Source: Phycisphaerae bacterium
GTDB taxonomy: Bacteria; Planctomycetota; Phycisphaerae; Phycisphaerales; SM1A02
DNA: 30,580 nucleotides
Direction of reading: 5' to 3'
NCBI GenBank assembly: GCA_002718515.1
Contig: PBEX01000010.1
Coordinates: 59,854-90,433 of the forward strand
Under the pieces are notes generated by a model. It was not told the DNA's origin and did not search any database. It saw nothing but the letters and a program-made list of their open reading frames with translations. Within the stretch, counting starts at the first letter, position 1, and every line of letters begins with the position of its first letter. The translations under genes and the position numbers were made by a program. Below, piece after piece: positions 16,001 to 24,404 of the stretch.

Positions 16001-18160
16001 TTTGTCTCTAGCATTCTTGATCATGCGAGTAAAACTAAAGAGACGAATGCAAGAATTGCTTTCATTCACGCTTCGATCGCTCGAGATATTGGCCAGTTAG
16101 ATAGGGCATCCGAGATTTGGGATGACTTTATCGATAGCGAGGTCGGAAGCGATACGTATAGTGAAAGCGTTATTGCCGCAGCAAACTTCATGCAGTTATC
16201 TAATCGGTTTGAACAAGCGGTTACAATCTTGACAGAATCACTTGAGGTAGAGCCCTCAAACATTGATCTTCAAGCTGCGCTTGGTTCGCTTTACCACCTT
16301 GGTGGTAGGCATGAAGAAGCAGTTGAACTTCTTGAAGCAGTTGCAGAAAAGTCAGATGAGGCATCAGTCATCGGAAGGTTGATTGAAGCGTATGTGTATA
16401 CAGGTCGCTTCGATGATGCTGAAAACACAATTGGTCGCTTAAACACTTCTGATGATAGTTATGGCCGTGCAATGTTGAAGGCAATGATTAGTAGAGTAAA
16501 AAGCTCAAAGCTGCTTGCTCAAGGTGATTTACAAAGTGGTCGCGCAGAATTGATTAAATATAGAAACGCGCTTCGTGAAGCAATCAACATCGATCCAACT
16601 AAATCAGCTCCATACATTTTCCTATGTAAAACATTGCTAAATGAGTACCGTTTGACTCAAGATGAAGCCCTGTTAGAAGAGGCGATTCAAGTCGCTGACG
16701 AAGGTGAGAACTCACAGGCTAGTTCAGAAGACTTTGCCGTCGTGCGAACGGATGTTTTACAAGCAGATGGCCAGATTCATCGAGCAATCGATCGTCTCTC
16801 TAGGCATTTGGCTGAGCATCCTGAAGCCGATGTTGTCAGACAGCGATTGATAGAAGCGTATTTAGACACAGAGGAAAACGAGAAGGCAATCAGTGTTGCA
16901 CAAGCTGGAATCACAGAGAACCCCTCAAACCCAAGTTGGTATCAGCGATTAGGCGATTTGCACATGCGTGCTAATGATGATGCGACCTTAGCTGTGAAAA
17001 TGTACTTAGAAGCCCTTCAAAGAGACCCAACTGTCAGCAAGTTGCTCAAACTTGATGAGATGACTCGAACAGACCAACTCATGCCAGACAGGCAAATTCT
17101 ATCCATGACACAGGGCGTGCTATCACGTTCTCATCCAATCATTGGTGCAATCGAAGCGAAAGCGCTCAACAATCTTGAGCGTAGACGTGATGCTCTTCTT
17201 GCCATGAACAAGTCTTGGTTGGCTTTCCAGACAGCGATTGATAACGGGTGGTTAACTCCGAATGCGAATGCAAATTGGTTCTTGAACTTGGCAGAGTTGT
17301 TTAAAGATTCGCCGGAAGAGGGCGTGGAATACTTTGGCACGTTGAATGATAACCCTACTGCACATGACCACATAGGTCTCGCAACATACTACGAATCTTT
17401 TGGTGGTGAGTATGAATCTAAAGCAATTGAGTTGCTAGAAGAAGTTGCAGCAAACACAGCGCCAAAATCTCCTGAACGAGCAAGAGCATTGATGCTACTC
17501 GGTGGATTCTTAGTCACGGGCAAGCGTTACGAAGAGAGTGAAGTTGTGTTTAAGCAACTCTCTGAAGAGCAAGACTCGCCACTCATTCTCAATAACCTCG
17601 CCTATGTCGTTGGTGTCTATCTCAACCGGCCTGAAGACGGAATAAAAATTGCATTAGAAGCAGCTGAAAGAGCGCCTCATGTTCCATCAATCATTGACAC
17701 TGTTGCAAAGTTGCATATTCATTTAGGAGAGCCTCAAAAAGCAGCAGAGACCTACGCATATCTATTGCAAATTGATCCTGCAAATGTAAACGCAATGACG
17801 CAATTGGCATTGCTATACGCGGCCGAGTTAAATGACGCCGACAGGGCTATTGTGTATGCCGAACGTGCGAGAAGTCAGAGCCCTCGATCACCCGAAGTGC
17901 TCGATGCTCTGGGCTGGAGTTATTATCGGGCGGGACGCGATGCAAAGGGCGAGGAGTTTTTACAACTCTCAATCAAAAGGGGGGACACCGCATCTGCGTA
18001 TCTCCATATAGCACAAGTGCTTATGGATAACGGCAAGTATGAGAAGGCATTGGGCGAGTTAAGAATTGCTGAAGAATTAGCACAAGATGCCCATTCAAGG
18101 AACAGAATACAGGCTGTGAAAGACGATATTCGCAAGAAGCAATCTGATTCTGGCTCATAA
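13055..18160 (+). CDS. Giant membrane-anchored TPR-repeat protein (PrsT-like position)
   Basis: 1701 residues. A Lys/Arg-rich N-terminus (1-23) is followed by one transmembrane helix (about 24-47). Everything beyond is alpha-helical repeat, with TPR-type A/P spacing visible throughout (for example GKFNEARKQYGRAITKEPNN at 66-85 and the last repeats after residue 1500). The positive-inside rule places the repeat domain in the periplasm. TPR proteins of this kind (PrsT in XrtA systems, usually around 900 residues) occur in exosortase-linked polysaccharide loci and are thought to scaffold assembly or export. This copy is about twice that size. It carries no C-terminal sorting signal. AGGAG lies 11 bases before the ATG, inside a small inverted repeat (13035-13051). 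Confidence 0.85.
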   Translation: MAKKYRKKTRGKKPVRGKRANTKLLTILGVSLACVLFGLGGLWFFVEYRSAGRNASAGDSLIAAGKFNEARKQYGRAITKEPNNIDYVNKLQEAILNITPVTQEEARALYDEYVGTMMHKARYSPNDIDVQLEIVDEMYYAAYKTGSSQYWQRLHDSAQLGLDRIAPEDPRRHELMLYRGLSALYLEDANVTETYDENGNAMFPGENDIKAVLEEDPGNVLAWATLAHGRMAIYYRMLNEGRTQQAARNKLFADETMEQALAVAGDSFEVNVTFLREMLLKQNVLRQAYLNDPNSVTEDELKNAEETVLSSQQKLVDSFQLERHEPRVPEVVSLLISAGVEGQEKAIELLQDYLEDRPNDVARHHMLAVLLIEQGQYEDAIIAANKALDVPQQTVGLKATEQFIAKPVAARALVQSAIGLANSSENDAERDSYIADAKKYRVVLADYLSNNEDHPILTYADGVIALAEKDYQKAVQLLERVISKIPDSTAQVYRESAIALEQTGSRGIAIERMATVIQTQPTVLSNYLMKAQLEMLNKDYVEAGKTLSVLSPDAKARPEVAELLNIIALNLDSGNLEVTDERLGYLKQIDQLIQDKSYEQATQLVDSLIEQDPEDWRFYAAKSNVFIAQDNVEDGLVMLKQALELNPESDVIRQRVVLLESANPIDAYISYVNSQDLPEADMYSQIAIHCFDLARNKSVQANMFERSGFTDRAREARELAELAEAKSIEYQELLKQVGGDLTTLTLVRFEKALQERSIDEANALLDELSTTTTDEVLLRTNKVRTMIAEALIAKGVNQDDVYQAKMESAMALAQAITNDVPYSDSGWWVLGIVYQELDMMGEAVGAFGEAYRIDSKNSENIQRYLGALFQSGEDPQRTLRIARMAIEQHPLNTQFTEMWLEIEAQHGDLSKVIQFRIDALERRPEELINALSLAYVLVNATPSYELILDDKNERKYTHRAWNQLTAEDKASELSALQNSWNLFVSSILDHASKTKETNARIAFIHASIARDIGQLDRASEIWDDFIDSEVGSDTYSESVIAAANFMQLSNRFEQAVTILTESLEVEPSNIDLQAALGSLYHLGGRHEEAVELLEAVAEKSDEASVIGRLIEAYVYTGRFDDAENTIGRLNTSDDSYGRAMLKAMISRVKSSKLLAQGDLQSGRAELIKYRNALREAINIDPTKSAPYIFLCKTLLNEYRLTQDEALLEEAIQVADEGENSQASSEDFAVVRTDVLQADGQIHRAIDRLSRHLAEHPEADVVRQRLIEAYLDTEENEKAISVAQAGITENPSNPSWYQRLGDLHMRANDDATLAVKMYLEALQRDPTVSKLLKLDEMTRTDQLMPDRQILSMTQGVLSRSHPIIGAIEAKALNNLERRRDALLAMNKSWLAFQTAIDNGWLTPNANANWFLNLAELFKDSPEEGVEYFGTLNDNPTAHDHIGLATYYESFGGEYESKAIELLEEVAANTAPKSPERARALMLLGGFLVTGKRYEESEVVFKQLSEEQDSPLILNNLAYVVGVYLNRPEDGIKIALEAAERAPHVPSIIDTVAKLHIHLGEPQKAAETYAYLLQIDPANVNAMTQLALLYAAELNDADRAIVYAERARSQSPRSPEVLDALGWSYYRAGRDAKGEEFLQLSIKRGDTASAYLHIAQVLMDNGKYEKALGELRIAEELAQDAHSRNRIQAVKDDIRKKQSDSGS

Positions 18161-18180
18161 ACAAGGGTATTACACTAGCA

Positions 18181-20361
18181 ATGGCAGCACAACCAAAACG
18201 ACAATCTGGACCTCCGCAACGCTCAATGCCTAAAGGCAGGGCAATCGATCCAGTCCGCGTGTTACGCCGGTATTGGAAAGGCATTCCAGTTTGGGGCATC
18301 ATTGGTGCAATCGTAGGTACAGGCGCGTTTTTCTTGTTTTCAAGAATTTACCCGCTTTATACTGGTGAAATCATGTTTGAGGTTCGGCCCGGTCTTGGTG
18401 AAGCAACTGAGATTGGCACAATGGAAACAACCAATGACAAGATGATTGAGCGGGTTGCGGCAACTCAGACATACCTCATTAAAGACAGAGCGATTTTAAC
18501 TGAGGCAGTTTCAAATCGAAACATGCGCGAAACAACTTGGATTCAAAATTTTGTAGATCCAGACACGCAAGTAGTTCTTGTTGACCTTGCAGTTGATGAA
18601 CTTGAAGAAGATCTAAGAACACCTATACAACGTGGCACCAACTTGTACGGCATTCGCTGGTCAGGCCATGTCCCTTCAGATATCCCAATAATCTTGAACG
18701 CTGTTGCAGATGCTTACATGCGAAAAACTGAATCGCTTGATGATGAGAGCTTCCGATCGAACGCTGACCTGTTTGAAGAAGAAGGACGCCGAATCAAACT
18801 TGCACTAAGAGACTTGAATGATGAACTCCAAGGATTCATCCAAGCAAAGGGTATTACCACCCTTGACGACTCACGATTCTCTGCAGCGATGTATGAATTA
18901 CAGAAACTCACTGAACAGCTCACGATTACAAAAGCAGGTCTAACTGCAACACAACAAGATTACCTTAGAGTTGCAGCAAAACTTGATGGCACGCTTGAAC
19001 CCACTATGGAAGATAGACTTTTAGCAGAGCGTGACCCAATCATCTTGCGGCAACAGCAAAGTTTAGAAGCGCTTGAATCTCAATTGCGAGCGCTTCGGGA
19101 TCGATTAGAGCCTTCTCACCCGCAAGTCCGAGATATTGAGATATCGGTTAGAGCAACCAGTGACCAAATTGAAGCAAAAATCGATTCAATCATTGAGCGT
19201 AACCTTAATGCGCAATTGCGTGAATTGATTACGACAAGAGACCAACTCGCTGTTAGTCTTGAACGGACTGAATCGGACATCGAAAACAAAGATGCTGAGT
19301 TAAGAGAATTGGCATCAAACCAATCAGTGTTTGAACACTTAGAATCATCTCGAAAACAGTTAGAACTGCAGCGAGATGAAAATACAAGACTCATTTCATC
19401 GCTTCGATTAATGCAAATGCGTGCAGATGCATCTCGCGTTCGTCAAGCAACGCCAGCACTTGAGCCTAGGCAGAAGTCCTTCCCTGAGATTGAAATTATG
19501 CTTCCAGCAGGTATTTTCTTAGGCATTTCTTCGTTTCTCGGAGTTGTGTTCTTGCGTGAAATGACAGACCAAAAAATCCGCTCAGCATCTGATGTGCTCA
19601 TCATTCCTGGAGCGAAAGTCGCCGGCGTACTTCCTGACATTCACGAAGATCCTGCTGGGCTTGAAACACCAGAACTTGCACTTGTTCACAGCAGTGAAGG
19701 CGTGTTTGCGGAATCTTGTAGGCAAGCATGGACTGGCATCGCTCGCTCTATGCAACAGTCAGCACACCAATCGATGCTTATTCTTGCTGCAGCCCCTGAA
19801 GCGGGTACTACAACAATTATTGGCAACTTCGCATGTGCTGCTCAGACTGCAGGAAGCAGAACCGTTGTGTTAGATTGCAACTTTAGAAGACCACATCTCG
19901 CAGGCATGTTCGAAATTGATGATGCAAATGATGGCATCGCAGATGTGCTTGCAGATGGTAAAACACTCGATGAGGTTATTCACCATACTGATGCAGGTGT
20001 TGACGTGATTTCTGCGGGTACACCAGCAAATCGACTCTCTCAACGCCTTGGCAGTGAGCGCATGAATAGTATTCTGGCACAGTTAAGAGACAAGTATGAC
20101 GTCATCTTGATTGATGCACCACCATCAATTGTCGCAGGCGATGCAGTATTGATAGCAAACCTAGTTGATGCAGTTTCACTGGTTGTCCATAGTGATCGTG
20201 ATGACCGTGGACTCGTCGCGCGCGTCTTGCGTGAGCTCTCTGAAAGTAGAGCGGAAATGCTTGGCGTCATGGTGAACGCAGCAGTGGGTACAGTTGGTGG
20301 ATACTTCCGTAAGAATTACCTAGCAATGGTTTCATACGCAGAACAAGAAGAAGACGAATAA
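18181..20361 (+). CDS. Wzc-like chain-length determinant with degenerate BY-kinase domain
   Basis: 726-residue inner-membrane co-polymerase that should set polymer length and dock to the export channel. TM1 is about 35-53, TM2 about 438-458, with a coiled-coil periplasmic domain between them typical of Wzz/GumC proteins. The cytoplasmic part (about 510-726) is a bacterial tyrosine-kinase fold, but key residues differ. Walker A reads APEAGTTT (538-545), with Thr543 where the invariant lysine should be. Walker A' reads VVLDCNFRRP, with Asn567 in place of the second aspartate. Walker B VILIDAPP (D645) is intact. Three tyrosines (708, 713, 719) remain in the C-terminal tail. Kinase activity is therefore doubtful although the fold and tail persist. 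It lies 20 bases after the TPR gene and 6 bases before the next gene. Confidence 0.92.
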   Translation: MAAQPKRQSGPPQRSMPKGRAIDPVRVLRRYWKGIPVWGIIGAIVGTGAFFLFSRIYPLYTGEIMFEVRPGLGEATEIGTMETTNDKMIERVAATQTYLIKDRAILTEAVSNRNMRETTWIQNFVDPDTQVVLVDLAVDELEEDLRTPIQRGTNLYGIRWSGHVPSDIPIILNAVADAYMRKTESLDDESFRSNADLFEEEGRRIKLALRDLNDELQGFIQAKGITTLDDSRFSAAMYELQKLTEQLTITKAGLTATQQDYLRVAAKLDGTLEPTMEDRLLAERDPIILRQQQSLEALESQLRALRDRLEPSHPQVRDIEISVRATSDQIEAKIDSIIERNLNAQLRELITTRDQLAVSLERTESDIENKDAELRELASNQSVFEHLESSRKQLELQRDENTRLISSLRLMQMRADASRVRQATPALEPRQKSFPEIEIMLPAGIFLGISSFLGVVFLREMTDQKIRSASDVLIIPGAKVAGVLPDIHEDPAGLETPELALVHSSEGVFAESCRQAWTGIARSMQQSAHQSMLILAAAPEAGTTTIIGNFACAAQTAGSRTVVLDCNFRRPHLAGMFEIDDANDGIADVLADGKTLDEVIHHTDAGVDVISAGTPANRLSQRLGSERMNSILAQLRDKYDVILIDAPPSIVAGDAVLIANLVDAVSLVVHSDRDDRGLVARVLRELSESRAEMLGVMVNAAVGTVGGYFRKNYLAMVSYAEQEEDE

Positions 20362-20367
20362 TCCTAC

Positions 20368-21609
20368 ATGCAGCCAAGTGCGACTCAAGAGCCATTTTTA
20401 AACATAGGTTTGGTCGAGTTGTTAATTGGCTACTGGCCAGTTTTGGTTGTCTCTTTTATTGTTTCTTGCATCGCAACACCAATCTGTCGAACGATTGCGC
20501 ATAAAACGGGTGTTGTTGATAAACCAAACGAAGCTCGGAAAGTCCACACAAAGAACACAGCGTATCTTGGCGGAGTTGCAGTACTCATTGCGATCTTCGC
20601 TGGAATCATTGTAAGTCAAACTTCCCTGATTCAAGCACCTGAGATATTTAGGCATGTGCCTGTTGCCGTGCTCGTGGGTATGGGCGCAATTACATTCACG
20701 GGGTTTGCAGATGACGCTTTTGGTTGGGATCCTTGGTATAAAACTGCAGGCCAACTCGTTGCAGCAGCGTCGCTCTCAGTTGCGGAAGTTGGCGTGAATG
20801 TTGCAGCGGGCTTCTTTAACAGCGTCTTCGGTCAGACTGACATTGGTTTTTTCATAGGCGGGTATTACGTCAGTGTTACGTATTGGGTTGGTACAGCAAT
20901 CATTGCAGCGTTTGTACTTGGCGCTTGTAATGCGGCGAATCTCATCGATGGTTTAGATGGCCTTTTGTCTGGAGTGGTTGCAATAACTGTCATTGGTCTT
21001 GTGCTCATTAGCGCATTTGTTGCGACTTCGCTCACACCAGAACAACTCATGCATATTCGAGACACATTGCCTCCAGACTGGCTCAGCACGAGAGGAGACG
21101 GGCTGACCCTGACAGGTGCAAACATCGTGCTTGGGTTAGCAGTCCTTGGAGCAGTCCTTGGTTTCCTTGTCTTTAACTTTAACCCAGCATCGATTTTCTT
21201 AGGTGACACAGGAAGCCTACTGCTCGGATATGTTTGTATTGCAATGGTCCTCATGCTTGGTGAACGTGGGCAAACACACATCGTCATTGCTGGTCTCATT
21301 GTGTTTGCATTGCCAATTCTAGATACGTTACTGGCAATCATTCGCAGGAAAATGGCAGGCAAACCAATCTCAGAGCCTGACTCTAATCACATTCACCACA
21401 TCATCAAGCGTAAACTCGTCAGTGTGAAGAAAGCAGTGTTAACACTCTACGCATTGTCAATGTTGTTTTGCGTCTTGGGTTACACAATGGCTTGGGGACA
21501 CACTACTGGTCAATTCCGAGCGTTGGTGATTTACATCGTCGCTTTAGTAATCTTTGGTGGAGTAAGTCTCATCGCGTTGAATGCCGCTCGGAAACATGAG
21601 CATGACTAA
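20368..21609 (+). CDS. WecA/TagO-type undecaprenyl-phosphate sugar-1-phosphate transferase
   Basis: Polytopic inner-membrane enzyme (413 residues, about 11 helices) of the MraY/WecA superfamily. It starts lipid-linked glycan synthesis by moving a sugar-1-phosphate, commonly GlcNAc-1-P, from UDP-sugar to undecaprenyl phosphate. The family's catalytic signatures are all visible: ADDAFGW (D115-D116), NAANLIDGLDG (N188, N191, D194), FLGDTGS (G279-D280) and HIHH (341-344), the last separating WecA/TagO-like enzymes from MraY proper. An N-terminal extension of about 20 residues precedes the first helix. It is placed between the chain-length protein and a phosphatase, consistent with priming the polymer exported by this operon. 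The sugar is not determined by these motifs. Confidence 0.92.
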   Translation: MQPSATQEPFLNIGLVELLIGYWPVLVVSFIVSCIATPICRTIAHKTGVVDKPNEARKVHTKNTAYLGGVAVLIAIFAGIIVSQTSLIQAPEIFRHVPVAVLVGMGAITFTGFADDAFGWDPWYKTAGQLVAAASLSVAEVGVNVAAGFFNSVFGQTDIGFFIGGYYVSVTYWVGTAIIAAFVLGACNAANLIDGLDGLLSGVVAITVIGLVLISAFVATSLTPEQLMHIRDTLPPDWLSTRGDGLTLTGANIVLGLAVLGAVLGFLVFNFNPASIFLGDTGSLLLGYVCIAMVLMLGERGQTHIVIAGLIVFALPILDTLLAIIRRKMAGKPISEPDSNHIHHIIKRKLVSVKKAVLTLYALSMLFCVLGYTMAWGHTTGQFRALVIYIVALVIFGGVSLIALNAARKHEHD

Positions 21610-22060
21610 AACATCAGTCTTGTTCGTATGCATGGGTAACATTTGTAGAAGCCCCGCTGCAGAATCGTTTTTTAGAAAAGAAGTAGAACTCGCGGGCCTT
21701 TCAACATCATTCGACATCGATTCTGCTGGTACTGGGGGCTGGCATAAAGGCGCGCCGCCAGATAGCAGAATGCAGGAAGCCGCAGAAAAACAAGGGCTCT
21801 ACATATCTGGCTCAGCACGTCAAGTTTGTAAAGCAGATTTCGAACACTTCGATTGGATCTTTTGCATGGACGATGATAATTACGCCAACCTCATGAGTAT
21901 GGGGGCAAATCCTAAGAGCACCTTTAAACTCCTACCATTTACTGGACACGACTCAATTGAAGATGTCCCAGACCCCTACTATGGCGGAGAAGAGGGCTTT
22001 AACTTTGTTGTTTGTCTTATTCATGAGGCTTCGAAGAAACTGCTAAACAAACTTACTTAA
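21602..22060 (+). CDS. Low-molecular-weight protein tyrosine phosphatase (Wzb-like)
   Basis: 152 residues from ATG 21602, which overlaps the previous stop by 8 bases and has GGAAA 7 bases upstream. Readings from 21596 or 21581 add 2 or 7 residues. The P-loop CMGNICRS (C10-S17) has the catalytic Cys10 and Arg16, and the general acid Asp124 is in PDPYYGG, so the enzyme looks active. In capsule operons Wzb-type phosphatases remove phosphate from the tyrosine tail of the Wzc kinase. Here the partner two genes upstream has lost key kinase residues, so the true substrate is open: another kinase's product, the transferase, or the Wzc-like tail phosphorylated in trans. Confidence 0.93.
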   Translation: MTKTSVLFVCMGNICRSPAAESFFRKEVELAGLSTSFDIDSAGTGGWHKGAPPDSRMQEAAEKQGLYISGSARQVCKADFEHFDWIFCMDDDNYANLMSMGANPKSTFKLLPFTGHDSIEDVPDPYYGGEEGFNFVVCLIHEASKKLLNKLT

Positions 22061-22079
22061 TGTTGAGTAAAATACGGGG

Positions 22080-23303
22080 ATGGCAACAAATTCACAGACT
22101 TGCGTGCTGATTGCAGATTCTTTTGATGATTCAGGCATTGCTCAACTTCAATCGATTGGATGTGAAGTGCGATGTGATGCTTCGCTCAAGGAGGAGTCTC
22201 TACTTTCAGCAATTCAAGAGTTCAACCCAACTGTACTCATCGTGCGTTCGACCAAAGTGAGCGCGGAAATGATTGGAGCTACAGAATCGCTAGCACTCAT
22301 CGTTAGGGCTGGTGCGGGTTACGACACCATTGATGTCAGTGAAGCATCGAAGAAGGGCGTCTTTGTTGCAAATTGTCCAGGTAAGAATTCAATTGCAGTT
22401 GCTGAACTCGCTTGGGGGCTCATCCTTTCTTGTGACAGACGTATCCCGAATCAAACAATTCGATTGCGTGAAGGTCAGTGGGAAAAGAAAACGTTTTCAA
22501 AAACGCAAGGGCTCTATGGCAGAACGCTTGGCGTCATTGGTTTAGGAGGCATCGGAAAGGAAGTTGTCAAACGCGCTAAAGCATTTGGCATGGACGTCAT
22601 CGCGTGGTCACGCAGTCTGAACCAAGAAAAAGCAAATGAGTTAGGCATTCAGTGGGCAGAAAAAGTGGATGAGATTGCTCAAGTGTCTGATGTAGTTTCA
22701 ATCCACGCTGCATCTACACCTGACACGAAACACATTGTTAATGCTGACTTTTTAGATGCGATGAAAGATAACGCTATTCTCATCAATACAAGTAGGGGCG
22801 CGCTGATCGATGAAGAAGCGCTTTGCAAAGCCATTGAAGAGAAGAACTTGATGGTTGGGTTAGATGTTTTTGAAAATGAGCCTAGCAGTGGTTCGTCAGA
22901 GTTTAGCCCTCGCATTGCGTCATTTGAGAATGTCTTTGGCACACATCATGTTGGCGCATCAACTGCACAAGCGCAGTCAGCAATTGCACACGAAGCGGTG
23001 AGAGTGGTCAAACACTATTGTGATCACGGCGAAGTGTTTAACTGTGTCAACAGGGCTGTTGATACGCCAGCGAAAGCGTTGCTATCAGTTAGACATCAAA
23101 ATTTGCCCGGTGTTCTTGCTCATGTCTTTGAATTGCTCAGCCATGCAGGTGTGAACGTTGAAGAGATGGAAAACATTATGTATGACGGAGCACACGCAGC
23201 GTGCGCCCGCATTCAACTGAGTGTAGAACCAAACAACGAACAACTTGAGGCCATTCGTTCCCATGAACATGTGCTATCAATAACCCTTACCCCACTTTCT
23301 TAG
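22080..23303 (+). CDS. serA: D-3-phosphoglycerate dehydrogenase
   Basis: Cytoplasmic NAD-dependent enzyme for the first step of serine synthesis, 3-phosphoglycerate to 3-phosphohydroxypyruvate. The nucleotide-binding motif GLGGIG is at 144-149. The catalytic set of 2-hydroxyacid dehydrogenases is present: Arg229 in NTSRGAL, Glu257 in DVFENEP and His280 in GTHHVGAST. A C-terminal ACT domain (about 330-407) suggests feedback control, typically by serine. Length is 407 residues, the short form without the intervening ASB domain. It begins 19 bases after the phosphatase gene, so it could be read through from the polysaccharide operon, and is followed 9 bases later by serC. Confidence 0.95.
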   Translation: MATNSQTCVLIADSFDDSGIAQLQSIGCEVRCDASLKEESLLSAIQEFNPTVLIVRSTKVSAEMIGATESLALIVRAGAGYDTIDVSEASKKGVFVANCPGKNSIAVAELAWGLILSCDRRIPNQTIRLREGQWEKKTFSKTQGLYGRTLGVIGLGGIGKEVVKRAKAFGMDVIAWSRSLNQEKANELGIQWAEKVDEIAQVSDVVSIHAASTPDTKHIVNADFLDAMKDNAILINTSRGALIDEEALCKAIEEKNLMVGLDVFENEPSSGSSEFSPRIASFENVFGTHHVGASTAQAQSAIAHEAVRVVKHYCDHGEVFNCVNRAVDTPAKALLSVRHQNLPGVLAHVFELLSHAGVNVEEMENIMYDGAHAACARIQLSVEPNNEQLEAIRSHEHVLSITLTPLS

Positions 23304-23312
23304 AGAGAACAA

Positions 23313-24404
23313 ATGACTACAGCTACGGATAGAATCTTAAACTTCTCAGCAGGTCCAGCGACGTTGCCAGAACCGGTGCTTGAACAGGCGCGAACTGACA
23401 TTTGGAACGTGAAAGAAAGTGGAATTGGTATTTGTGAACATAGTCACAGAGGCCCAGTCTTTGATGAAGTGCTCGCTGAAGCAGTTGCAGACTGTAGAGC
23501 AGTCGGTCAGATTCCTGATGAGTTTGACGTCTTGTTTTTGCAAGGTGGTGCAACCATGCAGTTTGCGATGGTGCCGATGAACTTTTTGCCTGAGGGTTCG
23601 ACTGCAAACTACGTGAACACAGGCGTCTGGACATCCAAAGCACAGAAAGAAGCGATGAAACTCGGCAATGTTCATGTGGCATATGATGGACAGCCAGACT
23701 CGTTTGACCACTGTCCTTCGCAAGACGAACTCGATTGCGTTCCAAATGCAGCATATCTGCATTACTGTTCAAACAATACGATTTACGGCACGCAGTTCAA
23801 CCACACTTTGAGCGACTCAGGGAGAATTGTGTGTGACATGAGTTCAGACATTTTCTCAAAACCAATCGATTGGAATGCGTTCGACATGGTGTATGCAGGG
23901 GCGCAGAAAAACTTAGGGCCATCTGGCACAGTACTTGTCATCGCTCGCAAAGATATGCTTGAAACGTGTCCTGACCATCTCCCATCAATGCTCAATTACA
24001 ACGCAATTGCCAAGAAGGGCTCGCGACTGAATACGCCACCAGCATTTGGCATCTACCTCATGGGACAAGTCTTCAAGTGGATTATCAGTGAAGGCGGTGT
24101 TTCTGCGATGCATGAACGAAACACGCGAAAAGCAAACTATATTTACGATGCCCTTGAAGCCAATAGCGATTGTTACAGAATTTTTGCTCAAGAAGGTAGC
24201 CGTTCACTGATGAACATTTCGTTTACATCGGGCGAAGATGTCAAGAACGACTCGTTTCTCAACGAAGCAGCTTCGCAAGGGATGTCAGGCTTGAAGGGGC
24301 ACCGCGACTTAGGCGGCATCAGAGCATCAATCTACAACGCATTCCCTGAAGAAGGGTGTAAGCGGTTTGCGGAGTTTATAAACACGTTTGCACAATCACA
24401 CTAA
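23313..24404 (+). CDS. serC: Phosphoserine aminotransferase
   Basis: PLP enzyme of the second serine step, transferring the amino group of glutamate to 3-phosphohydroxypyruvate; it also serves pyridoxine synthesis in some bacteria. 363 residues begin with the family signature ILNFSAGPATLPE. The substrate-phosphate and cofactor region (HSHRGPVF, FLQGGATMQF) and the PLP lysine K199 in YAGAQKNLGPSG are intact. GAGAG precedes the ATG. It forms an operon with serA. The 3' end overlaps the convergent DUF1015 gene by 4 bases, and there is no terminator hairpin between them. No serB is present to complete the pathway in the window. Confidence 0.96.
   Translation: MTTATDRILNFSAGPATLPEPVLEQARTDIWNVKESGIGICEHSHRGPVFDEVLAEAVADCRAVGQIPDEFDVLFLQGGATMQFAMVPMNFLPEGSTANYVNTGVWTSKAQKEAMKLGNVHVAYDGQPDSFDHCPSQDELDCVPNAAYLHYCSNNTIYGTQFNHTLSDSGRIVCDMSSDIFSKPIDWNAFDMVYAGAQKNLGPSGTVLVIARKDMLETCPDHLPSMLNYNAIAKKGSRLNTPPAFGIYLMGQVFKWIISEGGVSAMHERNTRKANYIYDALEANSDCYRIFAQEGSRSLMNISFTSGEDVKNDSFLNEAASQGMSGLKGHRDLGGIRASIYNAFPEEGCKRFAEFINTFAQSH

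Noticed and set aside
20865..21362. 165-codon minus-strand frame inside the WecA/TagO-like gene
   Set aside because: Antisense to a conserved membrane enzyme; Arg/Pro/Ser-rich sequence typical of reverse reading.
23323..23772. Two long overlapping minus-strand open frames inside serC
   Set aside because: Both are shadows of an intact serC reading frame; neither has a ribosome site or domain.
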